In this document: one piece after another, positions 10,544-32,664 of the stretch | Layout of the letters: each line of letters begins with the position of its first letter | Position numbering within the stretch: position 1 is the first letter of the stretch | Assembly (NCBI GenBank): GCA_965153355.1 | Contig: OZ231128.1 | Coordinates: 43,028,001 to 43,092,000, forward strand | DNA: 64,000 nucleotides | Origin: Flaccisagitta enflata | Taxonomy: Eukaryota; Chaetognatha; Sagittoidea; Aphragmophora | Reading direction: 5' to 3' | The notes under the pieces: generated by a model | The model's input: the letters and a program-made list of their open reading frames with translations, nothing else | Told to the model about the DNA's origin: nothing | Database searches by the model: none | Translations under genes and position numbers: made by a program

Positions 10544-12985
10544 GAGCCAAACCGATCCTTCATCGTTCACCAGTTTGAGGCGTTGTCTAATGGCAAAGCG
10601 CTCGACGGTGCTGTGAAGCAATTCAAAACGCTGTCGCCTGAAACTGCCTGCATGTTCTTCAGGTAGACTTCTTGCTAAGGACTATGCTGTAGATATAAAC
10701 GCGCTCATTCACGCTATCACATCCTGACACCCGCTTCGCACTCCTGCATACATACATGAAAACACGCGTGTGCGCACACACACTATAATACAGTAGATGT
10801 CGTCTAGACTTGGAAATACGGGGGAATTCACTACAGAAAGACAAATCAACTTAACAGACTGATATTTGGAATATGAATTAATAAAAAAGAGGCTTTAATG
10901 CTTATGGGTGTTGGTCGCTATGGAAACATTTCTATGTATTTACGCTAAGGTATCAATATTTCGAAAAAAATTTTGAGGGAACATTGTTTAAAATAAAATT
11001 TTTTACGAGTTTCCAATTATATATTCTGTAAGAATATTGCTAATTTGGCGGTGGCCAGGGAGCATCACAGGGCTGTCACACATAGTTACGCTCCCTAGCA
11101 ACAGCTAAACTAGCAATATTTTTACAGAACATATTGTGGGGAAATTAGATTTTAAACAATGTTCCCTTAAACATTTTTTCAAAATATTGATACTAAAGCG
11201 TGAATACATAGAACGGTTTCCATGGCAACCAACACCCGTAGGCAATAAAGCATCCTTTTATTAGTGTTTACACGCCGTATTTTGTCTAAGAACACTTTAT
11301 AAGAACATCAGCCTAAGATTTGGTGAAAAAAAAGAACATCTTAAGAACATGCTCAGGTTCAGATTTTGGCATGAATATGTTTCAAAGTACACTTTGATAT
11401 AATTTTGTATGGAAACAATAAAAAAGAGTAGGGGAGGGTGGGGCTCTTTGGGACAGGGGCAATTCGGGACAAAATTGAATTCAGGACTTCATAAAAAATG
11501 AACTTCTTGAAAGTGAACAATGGTTGTTGGGTCAACCTATCACCCTTGGTAAGGGGCAGTTGCGCTGCAAAATTCAGGCTGCTGCTGCTACCGCAGCAGA
11601 TGCAGCACCACTTTGATTCTAGGATTCTCAGGTTTGAAATTCCGAATGGTCTTGCAAACTTTGCTTTAATTACGAAAAAAAAAAAATTTTATTTTTCAAA
11701 TTTTTTTGTTGAAAGTACTCATTTACCTTACTTGGCTTACCTTACTTGCCTTACTTGGCAGTCTTACTTGGCAGTTGAAAGTACTCATTTACCTGTACTT
11801 TGAGGAAAAAACAAGTATATATTGTGTTTTGGTTTTTTTTTAGTAAGCCTTTTAAAAAATCGGGAAATTTGAGACAGTTCATTTTTATTGTTCACTTGGT
11901 TTGGCCCTCTGGGCCATTTTTTAAAAAAAAACCCTTTTAAGTCCCAAATTTCCCGCCGTGGGGTAATTCGGGACAAGCATTTTGTATAAAAAAAATTTTT
12001 TTACTCGTTCATTTTGAGGGAGCAATAACCTGAGATTTGGCATCCGTCCTTTTTTTTCAATTTCACCCTAAATTTTTTTTAATTTGAAAAAAGTTATTTT
12101 TTTTTTGTTCCAAATAGCCCCACCCTCCCCTACAGAATCCTCTAACCCTAAAAATTTAATAAATTACCTTTATTATTTACCATTGACAATTTTTTAATTT
12201 CATAATTATTTACAAAAATTTTTTTTTTATGGACTGAGAATAAAACATTTTTTTTCTTCTGAGTATGAATAGCTAGTAACTATATTAACGAATCTTCAAT
12301 GCTACAAAAATAGCACGTTAAAAACGGTTGAGCCTGGAAATTAGCTAAAAAATAAGAACGCTGAGCCTTACTTCAAAAAACTGTGTTCTTAAAAAAAATA
12401 TGGCGTGTATTCTAAACATCAGTTTTTTAAGTATATTTGTCTTCCTGTTATGAATTCCCCCGCATTTCCAAGTTTAGACGACATCTACTGTACATTGCAT
12501 TACCACATGTTGACTTAACACGCACTTTATACACGCATACTTAAATATGAACACACACACACTAAAATACACACACACACTAAAATACACACACGCACAC
12601 AAAACACACACACGCACTTAAAGCATGCACACACTTAAAGCATGCACACAGAGCACACTCATGCACATACAGCACACAGCCACACACATGTACATACAGC
12701 ACACACACTCATTTGTTCGCTCTCTCACATGTGTGATTCTCTTTTTTTGTTCATGCCAACAGTGTGGATCCTGACGCGGAAAAAATCATGTGCATGTCTT
12801 CTGTGCCGAAGGGAGCGATTAAGAAGGGGCTGAAGGCTAACGAATGGGTCGCTCAAGTCCAATCCATCATGCAAGGAAAGGGTGGTGGAAAAGACGTCTC
12901 CGCGCAGGCAACCGGCACCAACGTAGCTTGCCTTCAACAAGTCATGGATCTCGCAACGCAATTCGTCCAATTGAAACTGAGCTAA
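10544..12985 (+). CDS. AARS1: Alanyl-tRNA synthetase, C-terminal two exons (5' part outside window)
   Basis: Only the last two coding exons are visible: 10544-10662 and 12763-12985, joined in phase (AG|T, Ser) across a 2.1-kb intron. The enzyme charges tRNA-Ala. These exons encode the end of the C-Ala/DHHA1 region, which includes [18 protein letters not shown], a GLKANEWV segment, the glycine-lysine cluster [14 protein letters not shown] and a closing ATQFVQLKL helix typical of the family. Earlier exons, with the class II catalytic core and editing domain, must lie left of the window or beyond a long intron, because nothing between 1 and 10543 reads as synthetase. An AATAAA lies 40 bases after the stop. 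The intron holds a nested set of MITEs and a CA-rich repeat. Identity is judged from the conserved C-terminal motif, not from a search. Confidence 0.88.
11269..12408. mobile_element. MITE with ACACGCCGTATTTTGTCTAA ends, nested in copy A
   Basis: The left end ACACGCCGTATTTTGTCTAAGAACAC-like is mirrored on the right by GTGTTCTTAAAA...ATATGGCGTGT. The same element type lies in beta-tubulin intron 9 at 18.67-19.70 kb, with shared internal blocks such as AAGAACATCAGCC and GAGCCTYACTTCAAAAAACT. Confidence 0.75.
11428..12132. mobile_element. TIR element TAGGGGAGGGTGGGGCT, third nesting level
   Basis: TAGGGGAGGGTGGGGCTCTT on the left is mirrored by AATAGCCCCACCCTCCCCTA on the right. It sits inside the preceding MITE, giving three generations of insertion in one intron. 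A CTTACTTGGC micro-repeat lies inside. Confidence 0.75.
12540..12715. repeat. CA-rich microsatellite
   Basis: ACACAC runs with CACTAAAATA, CATGCACA and CATACAGCA interruptions, in the last part of the synthetase intron. Confidence 0.9.
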
Positions 12986-13024
12986 TGAAGTTTTCTGACC
13001 ACAATGACCCCGAAAGAAAATTGA

Positions 13025-13030
13025 AATAAA
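13025..13030 (+). terminator. Poly(A) signal of alanyl-tRNA synthetase
   Basis: AATAAA lies 40 bases downstream of the stop codon at 12983-12985. Confidence 0.7.
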
Positions 13031-13537
13031 ACTAATTCGAAATCCCGTTGATTACTGCATAAAACTTTATTTTACGCCACCGCACCACCTAGTTGTAATA
13101 ATTAATATTCTCAAAGTGTTAAGCATTTTACGTGCCTTGACCTCGGTCGATCATCAATGAGTGGACGGATATTGGAGCTTCGTTTTCAACACTATCACGG
13201 GCTTCTTTGAAGCGCTAGTCCGCGTGTTAAGCACCAAGAATTATCATCTTTGTCTTTGCGATTGTGCCGACAACACTTCGCACTTGTTTCACGAATGTAC
13301 CTCCTAGAGTGATTTCCTCCGTTTTTATACACACTTAGTTAATTTATACACGTGTTATGGTGATAATTGCGAGTATTTAATTGATGCGAGTTGTTACTGC
13401 GAATAATTTAGGAATAATTGCTCCATGTTTTCCTTTTTACAGTTTTGTGAATTCGTTTTCTGCCTTCGCGTGCTTAAGTTCTTAATCGGCGTAACTTGTT
13501 TTCTATTCTTGTCATTAAAACTCTATAATCAATCAAA
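13031..13537 (+). promoter_or_regulatory. Intergenic gap and presumed beta-tubulin promoter/5' UTR
   Basis: About 500 bases separate the synthetase poly(A) signal from the tubulin start, so the tubulin promoter and 5' UTR must lie here if it is transcribed separately. No strong TATA or initiator was identified with confidence. TTTTTATACACAC near 13323 is a possible AT-rich element. Confidence 0.4.
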
Positions 13538-19955
<6,418 letters not shown>

Positions 19956-21047
19956 ACCGGGATCGAGACGAGGAATGCGCTCCTTGGATATAATTTTGAT
20001 TCTGCGCTTATCGGATGGAAACTGGGGAAAGGCGGTGGGAGTAGGACGGAAAAGGGGTCGCGTGATGGCGATATGATAGATTTGGCGCTGGACCTCTGGC
20101 GCCGCGGAATACCCGTTTAGTACTTAAAACTTTACAATTGAGCTAACTTGAATTCATTAGTTTCATGTTTTCCCAGTATTTTTGTTTGTCGTCCTTTTTC
20201 ACCCTTCCCCTTCTCCATGTATTTGCGCCTTCCAATTACAGCGCCGCCTTTCGGAAAACGAATGAACAAATTTTTTTAAGTCATATTTGATAAAACATAT
20301 TTTAGCTTCGCTATGAAAGCTATATCTATAATTTAGTTGCGGATGCACTAGTAGAAAACAGCACGTAATTAGCGTGGCTGATTCAGGTCTGTAACCACCT
20401 GATCAGTTGAATGTAACCCTAAATTTTACTATATGCGAATGACTCAAAACTTTTAATCATTCCTTTTAAAACCAGAATATAAATTGCGCCGAGTGTTGAG
20501 AGAATAATCGCTTTAATTAGTGAGTCGATTTTTTCTAATCTCTAGAAGATCGCCCTGTGATATATAAATGATTGCGAGGGAAGGGCTTATGTTCGCAAGC
20601 AAATCCATGATTCTTAAAACCTTACTTGCCACGCTTGCTTTAGATGGCGTCTATCAGGTGGTCAGCGTAGGCGTTAGCATCACCGGTGAAGGCCGCGCCT
20701 ACTGCTGATCACCGTCCAGATCGCCGCCAATGAGCATGAGTTAGTCGAACGCAGTGATTATGAAATCCGCATTTTATTTACCTACGATTTAATGACAAAT
20801 TTTACTCGGTTCGCTTCATAGTTTTATTCAAGTCATTTTAAGTGGCTTTTTTGGTGAATGGACGTGAAGAATCATTTTCGAATTGAGATTACGAATTTAC
20901 TGATTTGAAAATTTTATTGGTTTATAAACTTATATTACGCGCATGACAGTTTTTTTCGGAAATAATGATGTTAAAGCACACACGGCTTCCTTTTTTTTTA
21001 TCTTCAGTGTATTTTTTATAATTCCATGGTTTAAAAAAAACTGTAAA
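19956..21047 (+). other. Intergenic region, beta-tubulin to RPS9
   Basis: About 1.1 kb containing the tubulin 3' UTR and RPS9 upstream region. No clear gene. A GC-rich patch near 20640-20730 stands out; read on the minus strand it gives a short open segment ending in a stop. No RNA gene or promoter could be assigned. Confidence 0.4.
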
Positions 21048-26691
<5,644 letters not shown>

Positions 26692-27309
26692 ACGGCACGA
26701 TATACAATCAACCATCTCTCTAGCTCCGCTTTCCAATAAGGATTTGACGCTCGGTCTAAAGGGAGAATATTTTATCGTTCCTCCCCGGTTATATTCCATC
26801 TGTCTCCGCTAACAACTCTCAAAAGGTCTTCGTCTCGAGCTCAGGGGCGCATGTTATCCATTTTGACATCGTTGGATTTCATTTGTGGGATTTTACCAGT
26901 TGCTCATTTTAACATCTTAAGAGAAAAATAGAAATTTATTTATTAAACTATTCTTCATTTTTGTCTGACGGGGGTAAAAAGGCGTTAAATTCTTTATATT
27001 AATCGAATTCGTTGTTTCTCTTTAGAGAACCTGGATAGATCAAGGACGGGGCTATCGTCCTCTGGCCTGATCAATATGAAGAACAGGCTATGAAAGTGGC
27101 CTGATCAATATGAAAGACCGACTATGAACACTCATTTTGAGTAAAGATAGAAAAGTAACTTGCAAAATGGAGGAAGCAATCGTCACGTGATCCTAGATCA
27201 TTAATCGACTAATCGGAGATTAACTCTTGTTCTCACGGTCATTCACGGGTCATCACGCTAAAAAGCGAGTCCCTCTCGACTCGAATCTCACCAATATCTA
27301 GTCGCAACA
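26692..27309 (+). other. Intergenic region, RPS9 to sideroflexin
   Basis: About 620 bases holding the RPS9 3' UTR and sideroflexin 5' region. A 19-bp direct repeat (TGGCCTGATCAATATGAA-like) occurs near 27062 and 27092. No further feature was recognised. Confidence 0.4.
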
Positions 27310-30300
27310 ATGGCGGGAGATGAAACCGAACCATTGATCCTCGGTAAGTGGTGATCTTGTGGAGGCGGTCGATGATTGCCTATGCCAGCTATTTAGCTGA
27401 GTTCTCTTGTCTAGTGACGTTGAATAGGTTAGAAATTTTGATTCTATCATTTGATGCTCTACACCTACGCTCAGTGCTATTCAATTGAACAGGTCCGCTG
27501 CTGTCCTCCCAAATGCCCGCTCGCGTCGATTTGACCAAGCCTCGCTGGGATCAGTCAACCTTTGTTGGTCGTCTCAAGTATTTCTTCGCCGTCACTGATC
27601 CTAGGCTGTCCTTGCTTGGTGACCAGGAACTTGAAGGTGCAAAATCTCTATTGGAGCTCTACAAGGTTTGTGAGCTACGCATTACCAATCTATTAACTGG
27701 TAGTAGGGGACTGGAACTGTTCCATACCAAATCTGATACTGGAGATTGTTTAGGGCGATTGCAGTGAGGTGATATGCATAATTTGATGGTGGATGATGAG
27801 CCACCACTGCCATTTTCCCGATTCAAAGCAGCAACGGAACTTGTTAACGTGCTTCGCCCCTTTGCACTGCCGTAGTTCCGTCGTGTTCACCACGGGGCAT
27901 AATACATTTTGGACTAGTTTAATTCGTGAAGCTAAAAACGCTCGCGAATGGACTGGAACAATAACAAATGCTTGTCCGATCTATGTACGACAGGCTACTA
28001 TTATATAATCTTTGGATCTAACATTTATCCACGTATCTTACCTATTCTCCTCCCTCTTCGGGATTGCGCCTCCTCATGCCTCAAACCATTCCCCGGTGCA
28101 CTCAACTCAACGCTGCTCGTTTTCCTAGAACAAGCAAGAACCCGAGGGGACGACGGAAGAGCAAGTGTGGCGCGCCAAGCACATCTACGAATCTGCCTTT
28201 CACCCCGACACAGGAGAGAAGCAAAATGTCTTCGGTCGAATGTCGTTTCAAGTCCCAGGCGGAATGATCATCACCGGTATGGGCAAAGGTGTAGGAGACG
28301 GCCGCACTTATGTAAACATATGTTTTTGCATTTTCTCATGCGATGCCACTGACAATGAACTTTGGGTGACATCCCTACCCCTAAACCCAGCCCTACCCCA
28401 AAACCCAGCCCTATCCCAGAACCCAACCCTACCCTAAACCCAACCCAACCCCTAAACCCAACCCTACCCATAAACCCAACCCTACCCCTAAACCCAACCC
28501 CTAAACCCAACCCCTAAACCCAACCCTACCCCTAAACCCAACCCTACCCCTAAACCTAACCCTACCCCTAAACCCAACCCTACCCCTAAACCCAACCCTA
28601 CCCCTAAACCCAACCCTACCCCTAAACCCAACCCTTCCCCTAAACCCAACCCTACCCCTAAACCCAACCCTACCCCTAAACCCAACCCTACCCCTAAACC
28701 CAACCCTACCCCTAAACCCAACCCTACCCCTAAACCCAACCCTACCCGTAAACCCTACCCCTAAACCCAACCCTACCCCTAAACCCAACCCTTCCCTTAC
28801 CCCAAAACCCAACCCTACCCCTAAAACCCAAATTCCAATGTATCCAAATGTTCAACCCTGTTGAATTTGGTGATAAAACAAAGGTTGGAATGGTATAAAC
28901 TTAGTGCGGCCGTCTCCTACACGTAGACCCCGGTATGTCCTTTGCTGACGCTGCCTGCGTTTTGATATGTTTCATTCCATGTGTGACTGACAAACTTGAA
29001 GGTAAGATCGTACTCCAGACGACTCTTCAGAGTTGGACTCTTGCCATTTGACTTTACCAATCCAACCCCTTCCTGATGCACAGGCGCTATGTTGCAATGG
29101 TATCGAAGCAACGTCGGCGTGATCTTCTGGCAGTGGGTCAATCAGTCGTTCAACGCCCTGGTCAATTACACCAATCGTAACGCCAACGTGGAGCAAGACA
29201 ATTCGCAATTGGTCGTTGCCTACGTCTCCGCCACTTCCGCCGCGCTAGTCACTTCCCTCGGACTCAAAGCCTATCTAGCTAAAAGGGCTTCTCCGTTGGT
29301 GCAACGCTACGTGCCATACGCCGCCCTCGCAGCCGCTAACATGGTCAATATCCCTTTGATGCGTCGTACCGAGATTGAAAATGGAATCGCTTGCTGCGAC
29401 GATGAAGGTATGTGCTATGTCGGACGTCTTTTCTCTTATTCAGCTTCCTTACTAATACCATGGCCGATAACATAACATGACGTACAAATAACTGGATGTA
29501 TAAAGTTTCATTTCTCATGAAATAAATCCGCAATGAAATCAACGTGCAACAGGGTATCAGCCTGAGTAGTTGATTTCATTTCCATGTCGCTCTCCCCGTA
29601 TTTATCGTTTTCTTGAAGAAACTCCTTATTGTCTCCGTCTCCAGGCACGCCGGTGATGAACAGTAAAACTGCGGCGATATTTGGCATTACCCAAGTCGTA
29701 TTTTCGCGAATCGTGATGGCGACGCCGGGAATGACCGTTCTTCCGGTCGTCATGGAGAGACTGGAGAAAAAGGCTTGGATGCAAAGAATCAAACCCCTGC
29801 ACGGTCCCATTCAGGTTGGAAGAGTTTGCTGCGAAATTATTGCAGTTAAACATTAGTTCTTGCAATAAGCAATTAGTTTTTAAATTGTGACTCGTGATTT
29901 CTTGTTGTCCTTCTGAATCGCTCAATGATCCGTTTTATTTCGAAACCCATCCCTTAAACTGGTCACCGTCGGTCGTTTCCATATAATTTTAGTCGCGGAC
30001 ACGCAACTCTATAAGAGGCTTTGTCCATCCGTTGGTCCATCAGTCCGTCTGTTGGTCCGTGACCACGAGTCAAAAAGTGGCGTTTTAGAAGCTTTGCGTG
30101 TATGTGTCTGAGTTGGAAAGGAGGTTGGGTGGAGCATTGGGTGTGGATGGGGGTTGGCTGCCCCTGCCCACCCGTCCTCAACAATATTGTGACCCCGTGT
30201 CACTTGTTCATCCCTCCTTCCTTCTTAGGTGTTGTTCGTAGGATGTTTCCTCCTCTTCATGACTCCGACTGCGTGCGCGCTCTTCCCTCAAGCCGCCTCC

Positions 30301-30387
30301 ATCAAAACCTCCACCGTGGGAAGGTTTGAATCGCTGCCCGATGGCAAACCGCTCCCGGATGTCCTGCGCTTCAACAAGGGACTGTAA
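27310..30387 (+). CDS. SFXN1: Sideroflexin (mitochondrial amino-acid carrier), six exons
   Basis: Exons are 27310-27343, 27493-27665, 28129-28276, 29084-29407, 29645-29814 and 30229-30387, in phase, giving 335 residues (family ~320). Sideroflexins sit in the inner mitochondrial membrane; human SFXN1 and SFXN3 carry serine into the matrix for one-carbon metabolism. Recognisable features are the N-terminal [20 protein letters not shown] segment, the hallmark HPDTGEK near residue 105, [18 protein letters not shown], and several hydrophobic helices in the second half, ending LRFNKGL. No cleavable presequence is obvious, as expected for the family. The exact paralogue is a guess. Intron 2 carries an H/ACA-like RNA, intron 3 a telomere-like minisatellite and intron 5 an HP element. 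Confidence 0.93.
27814..27969 (+). ncRNA. H/ACA-type snoRNA, family C, copy 1 (sideroflexin intron 2)
   Basis: Hairpin 1 has stem ACGGAAC (27834-27840) with GTTCCGT (27875-27881) and lower CCCG/CGGG. An H box ATAATA (ANANNA) is at 27899-27904. Hairpin 2 pairs ATTCGTGA with TCGCGAAT and CTAGT with ACTGG, followed by ACA. A second copy at 57.7 kb keeps these pairings with compensating changes. Confidence 0.68.
28370..28830 (+). repeat. Telomere-like 18-bp minisatellite (sideroflexin intron 3)
   Basis: About 20 tandem units of CCCTAAACCCAACCCTAC, with single-base and length variants at both edges. Each unit contains CCCTAA plus C-rich variants, resembling degenerate telomeric repeats. Minus-strand Gly/Leu/Val-rich frames here are artefacts. 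Confidence 0.9.
29988..30195 (+). repeat. HP-family element in sideroflexin intron 5
   Basis: Starts TTTTAGTCGCGGACACGCAA, followed by CTCTATAAGAGGCTTTGTCC and a GTTGGTCC tract, with CCCCTGCCCACCCGTCC near the right. The right end is not sharply defined. Confidence 0.65.
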
Positions 30388-30960
30388 CTATTCTGAGACA
30401 GTCTTGGATGAACGTCTTTTGCTTGACTGAAAACGCCGGGGGACTCCTATTAAAGGAATTTATCTACCCGAGGGATCTGAATTTAAGTAGTGTTACATGT
30501 TATGTTACCCCGGGCTGATTCTGCCACAGTAAAAGTTCAATTACCGCCTCAGTTGGGTACGACTACTGTCATGATTGGTAGACTGCTAATGATTACAATT
30601 AACGAACTGCCAATGAGTATCTAACATGAACGATTTTGTTGTATCGCGACGTTGGAAAAATTCTACTACTCTCGCCAAATGCACTGGTCTCGCCAATCAT
30701 GACCATTTATTCATTCACAAATTGTTCTCGGGGGCCCATTATTTCACAGCAAATTGATATGGTTAAATTGGGTCAATTCATATACGCGCTACTGCTATTA
30801 ACATTATCGTTGATTGTTGTCGTATGTCTACACACCATTGCTACACCGCCAAAAAAAAAATCGATATTTTATTTTCATCTTGTTACCGCTCATGTAATAT
30901 AAAGAATCGTGAGCCGCTATCTTGTCATTTTTGCTGTTACACATTTTTTGCTGTTACAGG
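30388..30960 (+). other. Intergenic region, sideroflexin to P2
   Basis: The sideroflexin 3' UTR and the upstream region of P2. No gene was recognised. The frame near 30636 has no recognisable protein features. Confidence 0.4.
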
Positions 30961-31025
30961 TGTCTAAAGTTTTAAAACCGTCTGCGTTTACACGTTTCGT
31001 GTCGTCTCGACTTAATATTTATCAA

Positions 31026-31360
31026 GTGAGTATGACGCGTTTTAACGCTTTCGACAAAAAAAACCCAGCTATTATGAGCCGTTCGGACTTGGATCACGGT
31101 GGTTCTCGCGGTTTAAAAGTAGCTAAGATTAAACTTGTGTTTATGGTCGCGTGACGTCATTAATTTTTCTTCCATCGTTGCGCATTACCCAAACATAATA
31201 CATTCTTTAACGTTTCATAATTCATCCTATCTTTAACGTTTCATAATTCATCCCATTTCATATCGACTGAAAATATTCCAGATGGTAGGCCTATAACGGA
31301 TGTTGGCGGTTTAAGTGTCCTCTCTTGAAATAATGTTTTCTCCTCTTTCGAACTCTATAG
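31026..31360 (+). other. Intron in the 5' UTR of P2
   Basis: TATCAA|GTGAGT at 31026 is a strong donor, and AACTCTATAG|A at 31360 is an acceptor one base before the P2 ATG. The enclosed 335 bases contain an H/ACA RNA, which supports this being a real intron of a short 5' non-coding exon ending at 31025. Confidence 0.65.
31065..31205 (+). ncRNA. H/ACA-type snoRNA, family A, copy 1 (P2 5' UTR intron)
   Basis: Hairpin 1: AGCTA (31067) with TAGCT (31120), inner GAGCC with GGTTC. H box AGATTA at 31126-31131. Hairpin 2: lower TTGTGTTT with AAACATAA, pocket ATGGTC/ATTACCC, upper stem GCGTGACG with CGTTGCGC (8 pairs). ACA is at 31200-31202, ~16 nt from the pocket. This is the canonical hairpin-hinge-hairpin-tail layout. 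Confidence 0.8.
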
Positions 31361-31361
31361 A

Positions 31362-32590
31362 ATGCGTTACGTGGCAGCTTACTTGCTCGCTTCCCTCGGA
31401 GGATCTCAACCAGCCAGCGGTGACATCGAGAAGATCCTGGGATCCGTGGGCATCGAAATCGACGATGACAGACTCAAGCAAGTCATGAGCTCGCTCAGTG
31501 GCAAGGACCTCGCCGAAGTTATTGAAGCCGGTATTGCCCCGAGTGCTGCAATGGTGTGCGGGTGAATGTTACTCATTCTCGCTTAGTTACAGTACGATGG
31601 GAGCAATGAGCTCCTCAGAAAGAGGCTAATTTCCTGCTTCCGCTTTTCAATAAAGTAGCTCGAATGATGGTTTTATTGAAAGCTAATGGGCCAGAGCGTT
31701 GCGTGAATGTAGTTGTGATCCTCTAGCTGTAACTATTGACCATGAAGAAAAAAAGTCAAGCATCTCCCCGTTCTCGAACCTGTGACTTGAGCAAAGAAAA
31801 TTTCATCCCAAGTTCTGCACGCTAACAATAAAGCTATCGCGCCACAGGCGATGTATCAGTGCTTGTAATCGGTTTTCTTTCAATTCGGTTTGCAAAGCTA
31901 AACTCTCAGATTTCGTTGCGCGAATTCATTTCGTTCGCAGGACTTCGGCGGAGATTTTATTCCTGGCATACTTTCTTTCATAAAATGGCTTAAACTCATC
32001 GTAGAAACATTGTTAAAAAAAGGAATTGAAGAGCTTTTCGAGGGCTTTCGAATAGTGCTGGCTCCATACATCTAATTTAATTTTTTAAACAATCAAAACC
32101 AGCGGCGTAGGGGAGCTGGATTTCTTGGGACTTCAGCCACCAAACTAGTGTCCGACAAATCTGGTGTCCCAACAGATAATAATATGTAGTTTTTGCTTGA
32201 AAATTGTGAAAAATCGTTATTACTACTATACTCTTGTTTTCTTTGAGATCTTAGATAAGTGGGATGGGGCGTAATCATGTCATTCTGTCTGTCTGTCGGT
32301 CTGTCTGTCTGTCTGTGTGTGTCTCTGTCTCTCTCTTCCTTTTTTACTCGGGATAAAATGAATTGACCTTTGCGTTTTGAAGGTGGATGGGACAAGGTGA
32401 TCAGGAATTCAAGAGAGCAATATTTCATAACATGTCACTTTCAATTTCTAATCTCTCAAAGGCTTCATGAGTCCATATATTTGTCTTTTTGTCTTTCTGT
32501 CGGTTTTACTATCTTATTTTCTTTACGTCTTCATCTTTTGTTTCAGCTATTTTTCTTCTACTTTTTCTACTTTTCCTGTTTGTCCGTCTG

Positions 32591-32664
<74 letters not shown>

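Larger units (their letters stand above)
10791..12490. mobile_element. Tc1/mariner-like MITE, copy A, with nested insertions
   Basis: The element starts CAGTAGATGTCGTCTAGACT and ends with its reverse complement, AGTTTAGACGACATCTACTG, with TA on both sides. The outer body is a foldback (GGGTGTTGGTCGCTATGGAA against TTCCATGGCAACCAACACCC) shared with copy B at 40.86 kb. The right half is interrupted by other elements. No transposase is seen. Confidence 0.85.

Noticed and set aside
10659-10844. Small minus-strand gene in the synthetase intron
   Set aside because: It overlaps the end of a synthetase exon and the terminal repeat of MITE copy A; no homology is recognisable.
28369-28830. CRISPR-like regular repeats
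   Set aside because: Units are directly adjacent without unique spacers and the context is a eukaryotic intron; it is a minisatellite.
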